Counted from the first letter of the stretch, positions 18,240 to 26,625 are shown. The stretch: 48,732 bases of DNA from Candidatus Solibacter usitatus (GCA_016213245.1 JACRBC010000122.1:1-48732); one strand, 5' to 3'. The notes: generated by a model from the sequence alone, not told the origin. Translations and numbers: made by a program.

Positions 18240-18764
18240 GTGACCAAGCACGAGATTATTGTTTACTGGAGCGAGGAAGATCAGGCCTTCATCGCCGAGG
18301 CGCCGGAACTTGCCGGCTGTGCCGCCGCCGGCCCGACTTGCCTGGAGGCCCTCGCCAACATCGAAGTGGTGATCACCGAGTGGATCGAAACGGCCAAGAG
18401 ATTGGGCCGTCCCATCCCGGAGCCCAAAGGCGGTCTTCTGTTCGCCGAGCACGGCGGTTCAGAGTTTACTCACGTGTTTCCGGAGCCCATAGTGCAACCC
18501 TTGGCGACCAGGCTGGAGGAGCCGGTGACGGACCCCGTTCGTGGATTCGCGGAACAAATCGCCAACGCTGCACTCCAGCGGCGTCTCGGTAATCACTGCG
18601 CGTACTGGGTAGCGTCGGATTCGATCCACGGATTCTGGCCAGTGGACACGGTGCTCATGCGGTCCGTCCTTAAGAAAGCGTCTTCTGTCACAACGCCATC
18701 ATTTGGTCGAGCAGCCCCGAGGCGGAAATACCGAATCAACGTGAGGTGGTCTGACATCGTCTAA
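18240..18764 (+). CDS. HicB-like antitoxin domain with unexplained C-terminal extension
   Basis: A 174-aa product from a GTG, with GAGG 5 nt upstream. Residues 1-70 are a typical HicB partial-RNase-H fold: HEIIVYWSEEDQAFIAEAP, ELAGCAAAGPTCLEALANI and the usual end of compact HicB proteins, GRPIPEPKGGLLFA. Compact HicB antitoxins normally stop here. This one continues ~100 residues with no recognised DNA-binding domain, and the extension looks less GC-rich than the start. No hicA toxin is seen on either side. The extension may be a read-through caused by stop loss, or a real fused domain. The subtilase gene follows after 8 bp. Confidence 0.6.
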   Translation: MTKHEIIVYWSEEDQAFIAEAPELAGCAAAGPTCLEALANIEVVITEWIETAKRLGRPIPEPKGGLLFAEHGGSEFTHVFPEPIVQPLATRLEEPVTDPVRGFAEQIANAALQRRLGNHCAYWVASDSIHGFWPVDTVLMRSVLKKASSVTTPSFGRAAPRRKYRINVRWSDIV

Positions 18765-18772
18765 TCCTACGT

Positions 18773-20029
18773 ATGGGCAATCTGTTCTACGGGCCGTTCC
18801 GTGTCTATGCGCTACTGAGCCTCGCCTCTGGATTGGACCAGGTTCCGCATGCCGAACGGGTCCTACCAAACGACCCGCTCTTCCCCCTTCAATACAGCTT
18901 CTACAATCCAAGCACTACCCAGGTCCGGTTCCCAGCTACCCGGGCAGGTCGGCAGGTTGTCGAACTGGCGGCTCAGCCCGACCTGGACCTCGGCATCACG
19001 AAAGCGTGGACTCTTACTACGGGTTCGCGCAGCACAATCGTGGCCGTCTTGGACGATGGTTTCTTCTACCAGCACGAAGACATACGGGACAACGTCTGGC
19101 GCAACCCCGGCGAAACAGGTACCGATGCTACTGGACGGCCAAAACAGACGAATGGGATTGACGATGATGGCAACGGGTTCGTCGACGACGTGGTCGGCTG
19201 GGACTTTGCATTCGATGATCCTGATCCGGACGCCTACGTCTTCGACGGAATGGATCGCGACCGCATTCAGCCATTCTGGCATGGCATCAGCGCCCTGGGG
19301 ATCATTGGTGCTCGGGGAAACAACGGCATCGGCGTTGCTGGCATTAACTGGGACACGTCCATGATGCTGCTCAAGATTGGGGCGCAAGGCACCCGCCGGG
19401 GAGAAATCGATCCCCAACGCAAGGTCCGAGCTGCCCGGGCGATCCGCTACGCGGTGGACAACGGAGCGCGCGTGATCAACTGGTCCGGTTTCGTTGGTGA
19501 CAAGAGCCTCTCCGATCTTCGGCAACTCAAAGACGCCTTCGACTATGCCGAGCAGCGCGGAGTACTCATCGTTCTCGCCGCGGGCAACTCCTCAGTAGAC
19601 CTCGATCTCCCGGCGAATGTTGGGTATCCAGAAGCATTCACGAATCGGAATCTCATCCGCGTGGCGGAAATCAACTTTGAGGGAGATCTCGACCGGAACT
19701 CGGGGCGAGACCGGATCAGCGGTTCCAATTTCGGCAGACGCTCCGTGGAGATTGCTGCCATAGCCCGGAACTACACAACGACGGTCCGCAACGGACTGTC
19801 GGCGTACGATCTCGCCGGAGGCACATCAAGCAGCGCGCCGGTGGTCACGGGAGTCGCGGCCCTGGTCTTCTCGGTTCGCCCGGATCTCACGGCGGAGCAA
19901 GTCAAGCAGATCCTCCTGGACTCAGCACGGCGCCTACCCGCCTTGAAAGGAAAACTTGTGGCTGAAGGAGTCATCGACGCGTACGCCGCGGTTACCGCGG
20001 CGCTGAGATTCGACCGTCAAGCGCGGTAG
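18773..20029 (+). CDS. Subtilisin-like serine peptidase (S8 family)
   Basis: A 418-aa subtilase. The triad is visible: D94 in VAVLDDGFF, H170 in FWHGISALG (HGI rather than the usual HGT), and S352 in GGTSSSAP; N272 in LAAGNSS is the oxyanion residue. An Asp-rich loop, IDDDGNGFVDD, resembles a calcium site and is frequent in this group. No clear Sec signal or prodomain is seen: the first ~60 residues are weakly hydrophobic then proline-rich. Base composition looks less GC-rich than the surrounding operons, which may mean acquisition. It starts 8 bp after the HicB-like gene and may be cotranscribed with it. Confidence 0.88.
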   Translation: MGNLFYGPFRVYALLSLASGLDQVPHAERVLPNDPLFPLQYSFYNPSTTQVRFPATRAGRQVVELAAQPDLDLGITKAWTLTTGSRSTIVAVLDDGFFYQHEDIRDNVWRNPGETGTDATGRPKQTNGIDDDGNGFVDDVVGWDFAFDDPDPDAYVFDGMDRDRIQPFWHGISALGIIGARGNNGIGVAGINWDTSMMLLKIGAQGTRRGEIDPQRKVRAARAIRYAVDNGARVINWSGFVGDKSLSDLRQLKDAFDYAEQRGVLIVLAAGNSSVDLDLPANVGYPEAFTNRNLIRVAEINFEGDLDRNSGRDRISGSNFGRRSVEIAAIARNYTTTVRNGLSAYDLAGGTSSSAPVVTGVAALVFSVRPDLTAEQVKQILLDSARRLPALKGKLVAEGVIDAYAAVTAALRFDRQAR

Positions 20030-20125
20030 TCTCTCCTGTTTCGCCCCACAGACAAGCATTGAGCGGGCACTCCATTAACACGCCCATTCCTGACACCTGC
20101 GGATCTATCGAGTAGTCGCCGCCCC

Positions 20126-20286
20126 ACGCCGCAGTGTCGATTGCACTGCCCACGCGGCCGGCGGCTCGCACCATCGAGCCGGTCCTTTCCTCGGCGCTCC
20201 CCCCCCCACCCGCCGGTACACCGTCACCCCCAGCGGCGGCAGCGTCAGCGTCAGGAAATGGAAGCGCCCCTGGATCCGCCCATCGC
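20126..20286 (-). pseudogene. Duplicated 3' fragment of glgB plus its downstream flank
   Basis: About 160 bp match the end of glgB and the sequence just beyond it (about 23446-23606) with only scattered differences. On the minus strand it encodes DGRIQGRFHFLTL and PLGVTVYRRVGG, as in the GlgB C-terminus. The stop codon is lost because the G run is longer here, so the frame runs on. The copy and glgB lie on either side of the PadR-ADOP module in the same orientation. It is best read as a scar of an insertion or duplication event. Confidence 0.85.
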
Positions 20287-20294
20287 CTCCACAC

Positions 20295-20313
20295 GCCTGC
20301 CGGTCCCGCAGGC
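20295..20313. repeat. Hairpin upstream of the PadR promoter
   Basis: GCCTGC and GCAGGC form a perfect 6-bp stem around a 7-nt loop, just after the glgB fragment. No T run follows. It could insulate the PadR promoter or be part of the junction. Confidence 0.4.
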
Positions 20314-20329
20314 ATTGCGCAGGCGCCGC

Positions 20330-20357
20330 TTGACAGGATCGACGCTCGGTGTATATT
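20330..20357 (+). promoter_or_regulatory. Sigma70-type promoter of the padR-ADOP operon
   Basis: A perfect -35 TTGACA (20330-20335), a 16-bp spacer and -10 TATATT (20352-20357, one mismatch to consensus). It is the clearest housekeeping promoter in the window. Transcription would start near 20364, inside the inverted repeat that follows, so a repressor bound there would block initiation. Confidence 0.75.
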
Positions 20358-20363
20358 GATCTA

Positions 20364-20395
20364 TTCAGGTAACCGACATATAACGGATACCTGAA
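20364..20395. promoter_or_regulatory. Probable PadR operator (inverted repeat)
   Basis: TTCAGGTA (20364-20371) and TACCTGAA (20388-20395) are perfect 8-bp inverted arms around a 16-bp centre. The site starts 6 bp after the -10 box and ends 17 bp before the padR start codon. Dimeric PadR regulators commonly bind such dyads at their own promoter; that this one does so is inferred. Confidence 0.65.
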
Positions 20396-20412
20396 GCTGG
20401 AGTGGAGGTAAA

Positions 20413-20742
20413 GTGAGTAAGCCGGCCGCGTTTGTGCAAGGCACCCTTTATCTGCTGATTCTCAAAATCCTTGACCTCGAACCCAGAACGGGCTGGGCGC
20501 TTTCGCAACGTCTTCGTCAGATGTCGAACGAGGCCCTGCAGGTGAGCCATGGATCGCTCTATCCCGCGCTTCATAAGCTCGAGCACGAGGGCTGGATTCG
20601 AGGTGAATGGAAAGAGTCTGACACTGGACGTCCGGCCAAGTTCTATTCGCTCACTCGATCCGGCCGGCGCCAATTGCGGCTGGAGGCCGCGAAGTGGACC
20701 CGCTTGTCGTCGGCGATCAACGGCATTCTGGAGTCGGTCTAG
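20413..20742 (+). CDS. PadR family transcriptional regulator
   Basis: A 109-aa winged-helix protein that starts with GTG and has GGAGG 6 nt upstream. PadR features are TLYLLILKILDLEPRTGWAL, VSHGSLYPALHKLEHEGWI (recognition helix) and GRPAKFYSLTRSGRRQL (wing). In acidobacteria, PadR regulators are often found directly before ADOP permease genes, as here, with 15 bp between them. It probably represses its own operon through the inverted repeat at 20364-20395. The inducing signal is unknown. Confidence 0.93.
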   Translation: MSKPAAFVQGTLYLLILKILDLEPRTGWALSQRLRQMSNEALQVSHGSLYPALHKLEHEGWIRGEWKESDTGRPAKFYSLTRSGRRQLRLEAAKWTRLSSAINGILESV

Positions 20743-20757
20743 TCGGGAGGCGGGAAC

Positions 20758-23385
20758 ATGCGTTGGATTCAAGAGATCTGCCTGAAAGTGAGGGCCGCCC
20801 TCCGGCGGCCCCAAGTCGAGCGTGAGATGGAGGTTGAACTTGCCGGACATATCGAATCGGAGACCGAAGATCTGATCGCCCGCGGAGTGCCTCTCGCCGA
20901 GGCGCGCCGGCGCGCCAGGGCGACCATGGGCCGGATCGATGCAATCAAGGAGGAATGCCGGGATTCGCGCGGCACGGCAGGTTGGGAGCAACTCAAGCAG
21001 GACATCGTATTCGGTGTGCGCCTGCTCGTGAAGAATCGAACATTCGCCTGCATCGCCTTGGCGACCATGGCACTTGGTATCGGCTCCACCACTGCGGTGT
21101 TTAGTTTGATCGACGGCGTCCTGATCAGGCCGCTGCCTTTCGCCGAGCCGGACCGGTTGTTCCACGCCAACTCTGTAGGAATGCTTGGGCCTTTCGATAC
21201 CCTTCGGGCCAACAGCCGCTTGGCCGGGTACGCCGGCCATCTCAGCGTGCGCGCCTTCACGATGACGGGGCGTGAGTTCCCAGAGCGTTTGAAGGGCTGC
21301 GAAGTGTCAGCCAATTTCTTCCGCGTACTCGGTGCGAACCCGCTGCTTGGGCGTACCTTCGCCGAGGGGGAAGATCGGCCTGGAAGGCTGCTCGTAGCAG
21401 TTCTCAGCCATGAATTCTGGAGGCAACGATACGCGGCGCGAGTTGATGTGGTGGGACAACAACTCACGGTGGACGAGAGGAGCTACGAGATTGTCGGCGT
21501 GATGCCTGCGGGCTTTCGGCATCCGGCTTCGGCGGTAAACTTCTGGGTCCCCATGAGACTCGATCCAGGAGCGGTTGGGGACTATTGGGGCTTGGGCGGC
21601 GTCGCGGTGTTTGCTCGGCTGCGTCCCGGTGTTACGCCAGAAGCGGCGAGTTCGGAACTTCGTGCCTGGATTCCGCGAATCCGGGCAATGTTTCCGTGGC
21701 GGATGCCGGACGCATGGGGAACAGACGCCCGATTGACAAGATTGCGGGACCACCTGGTGGCTGGCGCCAAGGTCAGAAGCCTGCTACTTCTCGGCGTGGT
21801 CGGACTGGTTCTTCTCATCGCGATCGTCAACGTGGCGAACCTGATGATCGCGCAAGCGGCGGCGCGGCAAAGAGAACTCGCGTTACGTGCGTCGTTGGGC
21901 GCCACGCCGGGTCGCCTTGCCCGGCAGATGTTAACCGAAGCTGTCGTACTCGCGGTGACGGGAGGCCTGCTCGGAGTCGTGCTCGCCTTCGGCCAGTTAA
22001 GCTTGCTCAAGCAAGTCCTGCCGCCAGATATGCCGCGTCTTGCCGAGGTCGCGGTCGATAAGCGCATTCTCGCGTTCAGCGCCGCGATCTCTCTGGGGAG
22101 CGGCCTGCTGTTCGGCCTGTTGCCGGCCTGGCGCGCGCGCCGCCAGAGATCTCTGGCTGCCTCCGAAGACAGCCGCGCGACCCTCAGCGCCAGGGGATTG
22201 CGAATAGACGCCGCACTCGTGATGACAGAAGCCGCCTTCGCTACCGTCCTTCTTCTCAGTGCGGGCCTGCTGCTGCGCAGCTTGTGGACTATGCTGCGCG
22301 TGGAACCTGGATTTCGTGCCGAGGCCGTCGTCACCGCTGAGCTCAACCCCAGTCGTGCCGGAGCCGCTTCGTTGGAGAAGACCATTGCTCTATACGAACA
22401 GGTTCGCCTCAAACTCGCTGCGTACCCGGGAGTGACAAATGTGGCAGCCACAAATGTGCTGCCGCTAATACCGGAGATCTCAGCCTTTACGGCGGCGATC
22501 GAAGACCACCCGCGGCCCCCGCAGGAGCCGCAATTCGCGCTGTGGAGCACGCTCGTGACGCCGGAATACCTGGACACGTTGGATATCCGCCTGTTGCAAG
22601 GACGCCGCTTCACGGCAGCGGATGGGAAGGGGGCGGAGCGCGTCGTCCTGATCAGCAGAGCGACGGCCCTCCGCTTCTGGCCGGATCGGAATCCCATCGG
22701 GAAGCGGCTTCGTCTGGTCTCCTCGAGTGAATGGCGCACGATTGTGGGTGTCGTCGGGGACGTTAAGAATTTCGGCATTACCGGGCCGCCCGGTTTCGTG
22801 GAAGGGGAGGTCTATCTCCCGATGGCGCAAGCGTACTTCAGACCACAGACGATTTCCCTGATCGCGCGGCTGGATGGCGATTCAGGGAGCTTCGAGAAGC
22901 GGCTGCCCGAGATGATCAAGGAAGTCTGCGCGAATTGCGCCGTGAGCAGGATCAGGAAGATGGAAGCTGTCGTCGCCGGCGCGGTGCAGGGGCCCCGGTC
23001 GTTGGCCTGGCTGGTCGGCGGCTTTGCGCTGCTCGCGCTTGGATTGGCTGCGGCCGGTATGTACGGCGTGGTGAGCCACGGCGTGGTTCGGCGAACCCGC
23101 GAACTGGGCGTGCGGCTGGCACTGGGGGCCAGCCGTGGCCGGGTTGCGTGGTTGATTGTAGGATCGAGCCTGCGTTCCGTGCTGGTTGGAACTGTTGTTG
23201 GTCTTTTCGCTTCGCTACTGCTTGCGCGTTGGATCAAGACGCTCCTCTACGGAATCACCGAACATGATCCCGTAAGCTTCTCGATGGCGCCAGTGGTGCT
23301 TGTCGCGGTAGCCATTTTCGCCAGCTTGTTTCCCGTGTACCATGCGATCAGGATCGATCCAGCCAAGTCACTGCGAGACGGGTAG
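20758..23385 (+). CDS. ADOP-type ABC transporter permease (MacB/FtsX-like, duplicated)
   Basis: An 875-aa permease with an N-terminal cytoplasmic prefix domain of ~75 residues (VEREMEVELAGHIESETEDL). A first membrane helix follows (ALATMALGIGSTTAVFSLID), then a MacB-like periplasmic core, FtsX-type helices (VVGLVLLIAIVNVANLMIAQ, then ARQRELALRASLGAT), a second periplasmic core, and a final FtsX unit ending RTRELGVRLALGASRGRVA. This doubled layout without its own ATPase defines acidobacterial duplicated orphan permeases. No ATPase gene is adjacent, so any partner must be encoded elsewhere. Export of a toxic compound or lipid is plausible but not shown. It is cotranscribed with padR. Confidence 0.93.
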   Translation: MRWIQEICLKVRAALRRPQVEREMEVELAGHIESETEDLIARGVPLAEARRRARATMGRIDAIKEECRDSRGTAGWEQLKQDIVFGVRLLVKNRTFACIALATMALGIGSTTAVFSLIDGVLIRPLPFAEPDRLFHANSVGMLGPFDTLRANSRLAGYAGHLSVRAFTMTGREFPERLKGCEVSANFFRVLGANPLLGRTFAEGEDRPGRLLVAVLSHEFWRQRYAARVDVVGQQLTVDERSYEIVGVMPAGFRHPASAVNFWVPMRLDPGAVGDYWGLGGVAVFARLRPGVTPEAASSELRAWIPRIRAMFPWRMPDAWGTDARLTRLRDHLVAGAKVRSLLLLGVVGLVLLIAIVNVANLMIAQAAARQRELALRASLGATPGRLARQMLTEAVVLAVTGGLLGVVLAFGQLSLLKQVLPPDMPRLAEVAVDKRILAFSAAISLGSGLLFGLLPAWRARRQRSLAASEDSRATLSARGLRIDAALVMTEAAFATVLLLSAGLLLRSLWTMLRVEPGFRAEAVVTAELNPSRAGAASLEKTIALYEQVRLKLAAYPGVTNVAATNVLPLIPEISAFTAAIEDHPRPPQEPQFALWSTLVTPEYLDTLDIRLLQGRRFTAADGKGAERVVLISRATALRFWPDRNPIGKRLRLVSSSEWRTIVGVVGDVKNFGITGPPGFVEGEVYLPMAQAYFRPQTISLIARLDGDSGSFEKRLPEMIKEVCANCAVSRIRKMEAVVAGAVQGPRSLAWLVGGFALLALGLAAAGMYGVVSHGVVRRTRELGVRLALGASRGRVAWLIVGSSLRSVLVGTVVGLFASLLLARWIKTLLYGITEHDPVSFSMAPVVLVAVAIFASLFPVYHAIRIDPAKSLRDG

Positions 23386-23516
23386 TACAGACCTGGACAG
23401 AGATGGCAGGCGACGCGAGGTCATTTCAAGGATAGCTCTCCCCTGACGCCATAGTGTAGAGTGATCTGCCCGCGCGGCCGGCGGCGCGCACCATCGAGCC
23501 GGTTCTTTCGTCGGCG

Positions 23517-25685
23517 CTATCCCCCCACCCTCCGGTACACCGTCACCCCCAGCGGCGGCAGCGCCAGCGTCAGGAAATGGAAGCGCCCCTGGATCCGCCC
23601 GTCGCTGGTGCGCAGGTCCCCCTCGTTCTTCATCCCGCTGCCCCCGAACTGCTCCCAATCGCTGTTCAGAATCTCCTGGTAGCAGCCCGCCTCCGGCACG
23701 CCCACGTTGTAGTTGTACCGCGGCAGCGGCGTGAAGTTGCACACGAAGATCAGATAGTCGTCCGCGCGCTTGCCCCGCCGCAGGAAGCTGATCACGCTGT
23801 TGTCGACGTCGTGGAAGTCGATCCACTCAAAGCCCTGCCACTTGTAGTCCACCTCGTACAGGCTCGGCTCGGTCTGGTAGAGGTAGTTCAGCTCCCGGAC
23901 GTAATCCTGCAGCCGGTGGTGCTTCTCGTATTGCAGAAGGTCCCAGCGGATCTGCCCCTGCCAGTTCCACTCCTCGTACTGCCCCAGCTCCGTCCCCATG
24001 AACAACAACTTCTTCCCCGGGTGCCCCCACATGTAGCCCAGGAACGCCCGCACGTTGGCGAACCTCTGCCAGTCGTCGCCCGGCATCTTGCCGATCAGCG
24101 ACCCCTTGCCGTGCACCACCTCGTCGTGCGAGATGGGCAGCACGAAGTTCTCCGTGAAGGCGTACAGCAGGCTGAAGGTGATGTGGTTGTGGTTGAACTT
24201 CCTGAAGACCGGGTCGCTCTTGAAGTAGGCGAACATGTCGTGCATCCAGCCCATGTTCCACTTCATGGTGAAGCCCAGCCCGCCGCTGTAGACCGGGTGC
24301 GACACGGCGGCGAACGAGGTGGACTCCTCGGCGATGGTCAGCGCGCCCGGCACGGTGTGCGCCTCCTCGTTGAACTTGCGCAGGAAGTCGATCGCCTCCA
24401 GGTTCTCCCTGCCGCCGTACTTGTTGGGGACCCACTCGCCCTCCTCGCGCGAATAGTCCAGGTAGAGCATCGAGGCCACGGCGTCCACCCGCAGCCCGTC
24501 GATGTGATACTCCTTCAGCCAGAACATGGCGTTGGAGATGAGGAAGTTCCGCACCTCGTTGCGCCCGAAGTTGAAGATCAGCGTCCCCCAGCCCTTGTGC
24601 TCGCCCATGCGCGTGTCTTCGTGCTCGTAGCAGGCCGTTCCGTCGAAGCGCGCCAGTCCGTGGGCGTCCTTGGGGAAGTGGGCCGGGACCCAGTCCACGA
24701 TGATGCCGATGCCCTCCTGGTGGCAGCGGTCGACGAAGTGGCGGAAGTCGTCGGGCGAGCCGAAGCGCGCCGTCGGCGCGAAGTAGCCCACCACCTGGTA
24801 GCCCCAGGAGCCCGAGTACGGGTGCTCGGCGATCGGCATCAGCTCGATGTGCGTGAAGCCGAGCCGCTTCACGTAGGGCGCCAACTGATCCGCCAGCTCC
24901 CTGTACGTCAGCGGTTCGCCCTCCGGCGTCCGCATCCAGCTCTCCAGGTGCACCTCGTAGCAGCTCACCGGGCGCTCCAGCCAGTTCGTCGCGCCGCGCT
25001 GCTCCATCCAGCGCTGGTCGCCCCACTGGTAGCGCGACAGGTCCCACACCACCGAGGCCTGCTTGGGGGGCTTCTCCGAGGCGAAGCCGTAGGGGTCGAA
25101 CTTCAGGCCCGACACGCCGTAGATGTGGGAGCGGACGAAGTACTTGTAGATCTCGCCTTCACCCACGCCGGGCAGGAAGAGTTCCCAGATGCCGCCCTGG
25201 CGCCGCCGCATGGGGTGGCGCCGCGGGTCCCACTGGTTGAAGTCGCCGGCGACGCTGACCATCTCGGCGTTGGGCGCCCAGACGGCGAAGCGGCAGCCGG
25301 GGACGCCTTCGCATTCGGCCAGGTGCGAGCCCATGCTGTTCCAAGCCTGGTAGTTGGTGCCCTCGGCGTGCAGATAGATGTCGTAGTCGCTCAACAGGGC
25401 GGGGAAGCGATACGGGTCCTCGATCTCCTCCACAGAGCCGTCCTGCCGCTCCACGCGCAGGCGGTAGCGGCCGGGATCCTCGCCGAGCGGGGCTTCGAAG
25501 ACGCCTTCGGGGTGGACGCGCGTCATCGCCGCCAGCAGATCGTCCGGCAGCCGCACGGAGGCCGACGAGGCCTGGGGCAGGTAAGCCCGGATCACCCAGC
25601 CGTCGTCCAGGCGGTGCGGGCCCAGCACCGCGAACGGGTCGCCGTGGTAACCGCCGGCAATGGCCTCCAACTCGCCTGGCTTCAT
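23517..25685 (-). CDS. glgB: 1,4-alpha-glucan branching enzyme
   Basis: Introduces alpha-1,6 branches into glycogen. The 722-aa protein has an N-terminal CBM48-like part (FAVWAPNAEMVSVAGDFNQW) and a GH13 barrel with VDWVPAHFPKDAHGLARFDG, DGLRVDAVASMLYLDYSR carrying the nucleophile, IAEESTSF with the acid/base, and LPISHDEVVHGKGS. The C-terminal beta domain ends PPLGVTVYRRVGG. The start at 25685 gives MKPGELEAIAGG, the usual branching-enzyme beginning; 14 upstream codons overlap the divergent deaminase gene. A CATAAT box lies 6 nt before the ATG. A second, broken copy of its 3' end lies at 20126-20286. Confidence 0.97.
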   Translation of the reverse strand: MKPGELEAIAGGYHGDPFAVLGPHRLDDGWVIRAYLPQASSASVRLPDDLLAAMTRVHPEGVFEAPLGEDPGRYRLRVERQDGSVEEIEDPYRFPALLSDYDIYLHAEGTNYQAWNSMGSHLAECEGVPGCRFAVWAPNAEMVSVAGDFNQWDPRRHPMRRRQGGIWELFLPGVGEGEIYKYFVRSHIYGVSGLKFDPYGFASEKPPKQASVVWDLSRYQWGDQRWMEQRGATNWLERPVSCYEVHLESWMRTPEGEPLTYRELADQLAPYVKRLGFTHIELMPIAEHPYSGSWGYQVVGYFAPTARFGSPDDFRHFVDRCHQEGIGIIVDWVPAHFPKDAHGLARFDGTACYEHEDTRMGEHKGWGTLIFNFGRNEVRNFLISNAMFWLKEYHIDGLRVDAVASMLYLDYSREEGEWVPNKYGGRENLEAIDFLRKFNEEAHTVPGALTIAEESTSFAAVSHPVYSGGLGFTMKWNMGWMHDMFAYFKSDPVFRKFNHNHITFSLLYAFTENFVLPISHDEVVHGKGSLIGKMPGDDWQRFANVRAFLGYMWGHPGKKLLFMGTELGQYEEWNWQGQIRWDLLQYEKHHRLQDYVRELNYLYQTEPSLYEVDYKWQGFEWIDFHDVDNSVISFLRRGKRADDYLIFVCNFTPLPRYNYNVGVPEAGCYQEILNSDWEQFGGSGMKNEGDLRTSDGRIQGRFHFLTLALPPLGVTVYRRVGG

Positions 25686-25704
25686 GCGGCTATTATGGCA
25701 GTTC
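25686..25704. promoter_or_regulatory. Overlapping divergent -10 boxes between glgB and the deaminase gene
   Basis: The start codons are only 19 bp apart. On the plus strand TATTAT (25691-25696) ends 8 nt before the deaminase ATG; on the minus strand CATAAT (25697-25692) ends 6 nt before the glgB ATG. The hexamers share five base pairs. If both are real, the promoters exclude each other and both mRNAs are leaderless. Confidence 0.45.
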
Positions 25705-26625
25705 ATGGACTTGTGTTCGCTTCGCAAAGCCGAGCTTCACCTGCACCTCGAAGGCTCCGTCGAGCCCGCGACGCTGCTCGAAATCGAGCCGGCCCTGACG
25801 CTGGACGAAATCGGCGCCCGCTACGACTACCCCGACTTCACCGGATTCCTCCAGAGCTACAAGTGGGTGAACCTGTACCTGAAGACGCCGGCCCACTTCG
25901 CGCTTATCACCCGCAGGCTCGTGGAGAGCCTCGCCGCGCAGGGCGTGGTCTACGCCGAGATCAACCTCAGCGTCGGCGTCATGCTGTGGCGGGACCTCGA
26001 CGTGCGCGGGGTCTTCGACGCCATCGCCGCCGAGGCGGCGCGCTCGCCGATCCCGATCCGCTTCATCTTCGACGCCGTCCGCCAGTTCGGCCTGGAGAAC
26101 GCCTGGGCGACGGCGCGGCTGGCGGCCGAATTGCAGCCGCGCGGCGTGGCGGCCTTCGGCCTGGGCGGCGACGAACTGCGCGGCCCGGCCGAACTCTTCC
26201 ACGAGGTCTTCTCCTTCGCGCAGGAGCAGGGGCTGCGGCTGGCTCCGCACGCCGGCGAGACCGCCGGTCCCGAATCGGTGTGGGCAGCGCTGGAGTGCGG
26301 CGCGTCGCGCATCGGCCACGGCATCCGCTCGATCGAGGACCCGCTGCTGGTCGCGCACCTGCGCGACCACTCGATCCCGCTGGAGGTCTGTATCTCGTCC
26401 AACCTCCGCACGGGCGCGGTGGCTTTTCTCGAAGAGCACCCGGTGCGGCGGCTCTACGACGCAGGGGTTCCGATCGTGCTGAGCACGGACGATCCGGCGA
26501 TGTTCCACACCACGCTGCTGCGCGAGTACGGGATCGCGCGCAACGCCTTCGGCTTTTCAGACGATGACCTGCGCGGGCTGGCTGACAACAGCCTGCGCTA
26601 TGCGTTCGGGCCCGTGCCGGCCTGA
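25705..26625 (+). CDS. Adenosine deaminase-family aminohydrolase
   Basis: A 306-aa TIM-barrel deaminase. Motifs are AELHLHLEGS (two metal His), LAPHAGETAGPESVWAAL (metal His and catalytic Glu), SRIGHGIRSIEDP, and STDDPAMFHTTLLREY with the metal Asp. The family includes adenosine deaminase, adenine deaminase and aminodeoxyfutalosine deaminase of the futalosine menaquinone route. The STDDPAMF form and short length do not settle the substrate, and no menaquinone gene is nearby. The start at 25705 follows the -10-like box; an upstream frame from 25660 overlaps glgB. It ends 28 bp inside convergent cysE. Confidence 0.88.
   Translation: MDLCSLRKAELHLHLEGSVEPATLLEIEPALTLDEIGARYDYPDFTGFLQSYKWVNLYLKTPAHFALITRRLVESLAAQGVVYAEINLSVGVMLWRDLDVRGVFDAIAAEAARSPIPIRFIFDAVRQFGLENAWATARLAAELQPRGVAAFGLGGDELRGPAELFHEVFSFAQEQGLRLAPHAGETAGPESVWAALECGASRIGHGIRSIEDPLLVAHLRDHSIPLEVCISSNLRTGAVAFLEEHPVRRLYDAGVPIVLSTDDPAMFHTTLLREYGIARNAFGFSDDDLRGLADNSLRYAFGPVPA

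Noticed and set aside
20126..23606. Insertion sequence or transposon carrying padR-ADOP
   Set aside because: No transposase or terminal inverted repeats were seen. The direct repeats are glgB gene-end copies, not IS ends.
23577..26567. A 996-codon plus-strand open frame opposite glgB
   Set aside because: It is antisense to a complete branching enzyme gene and out of frame with the deaminase gene; there is no recognisable domain.
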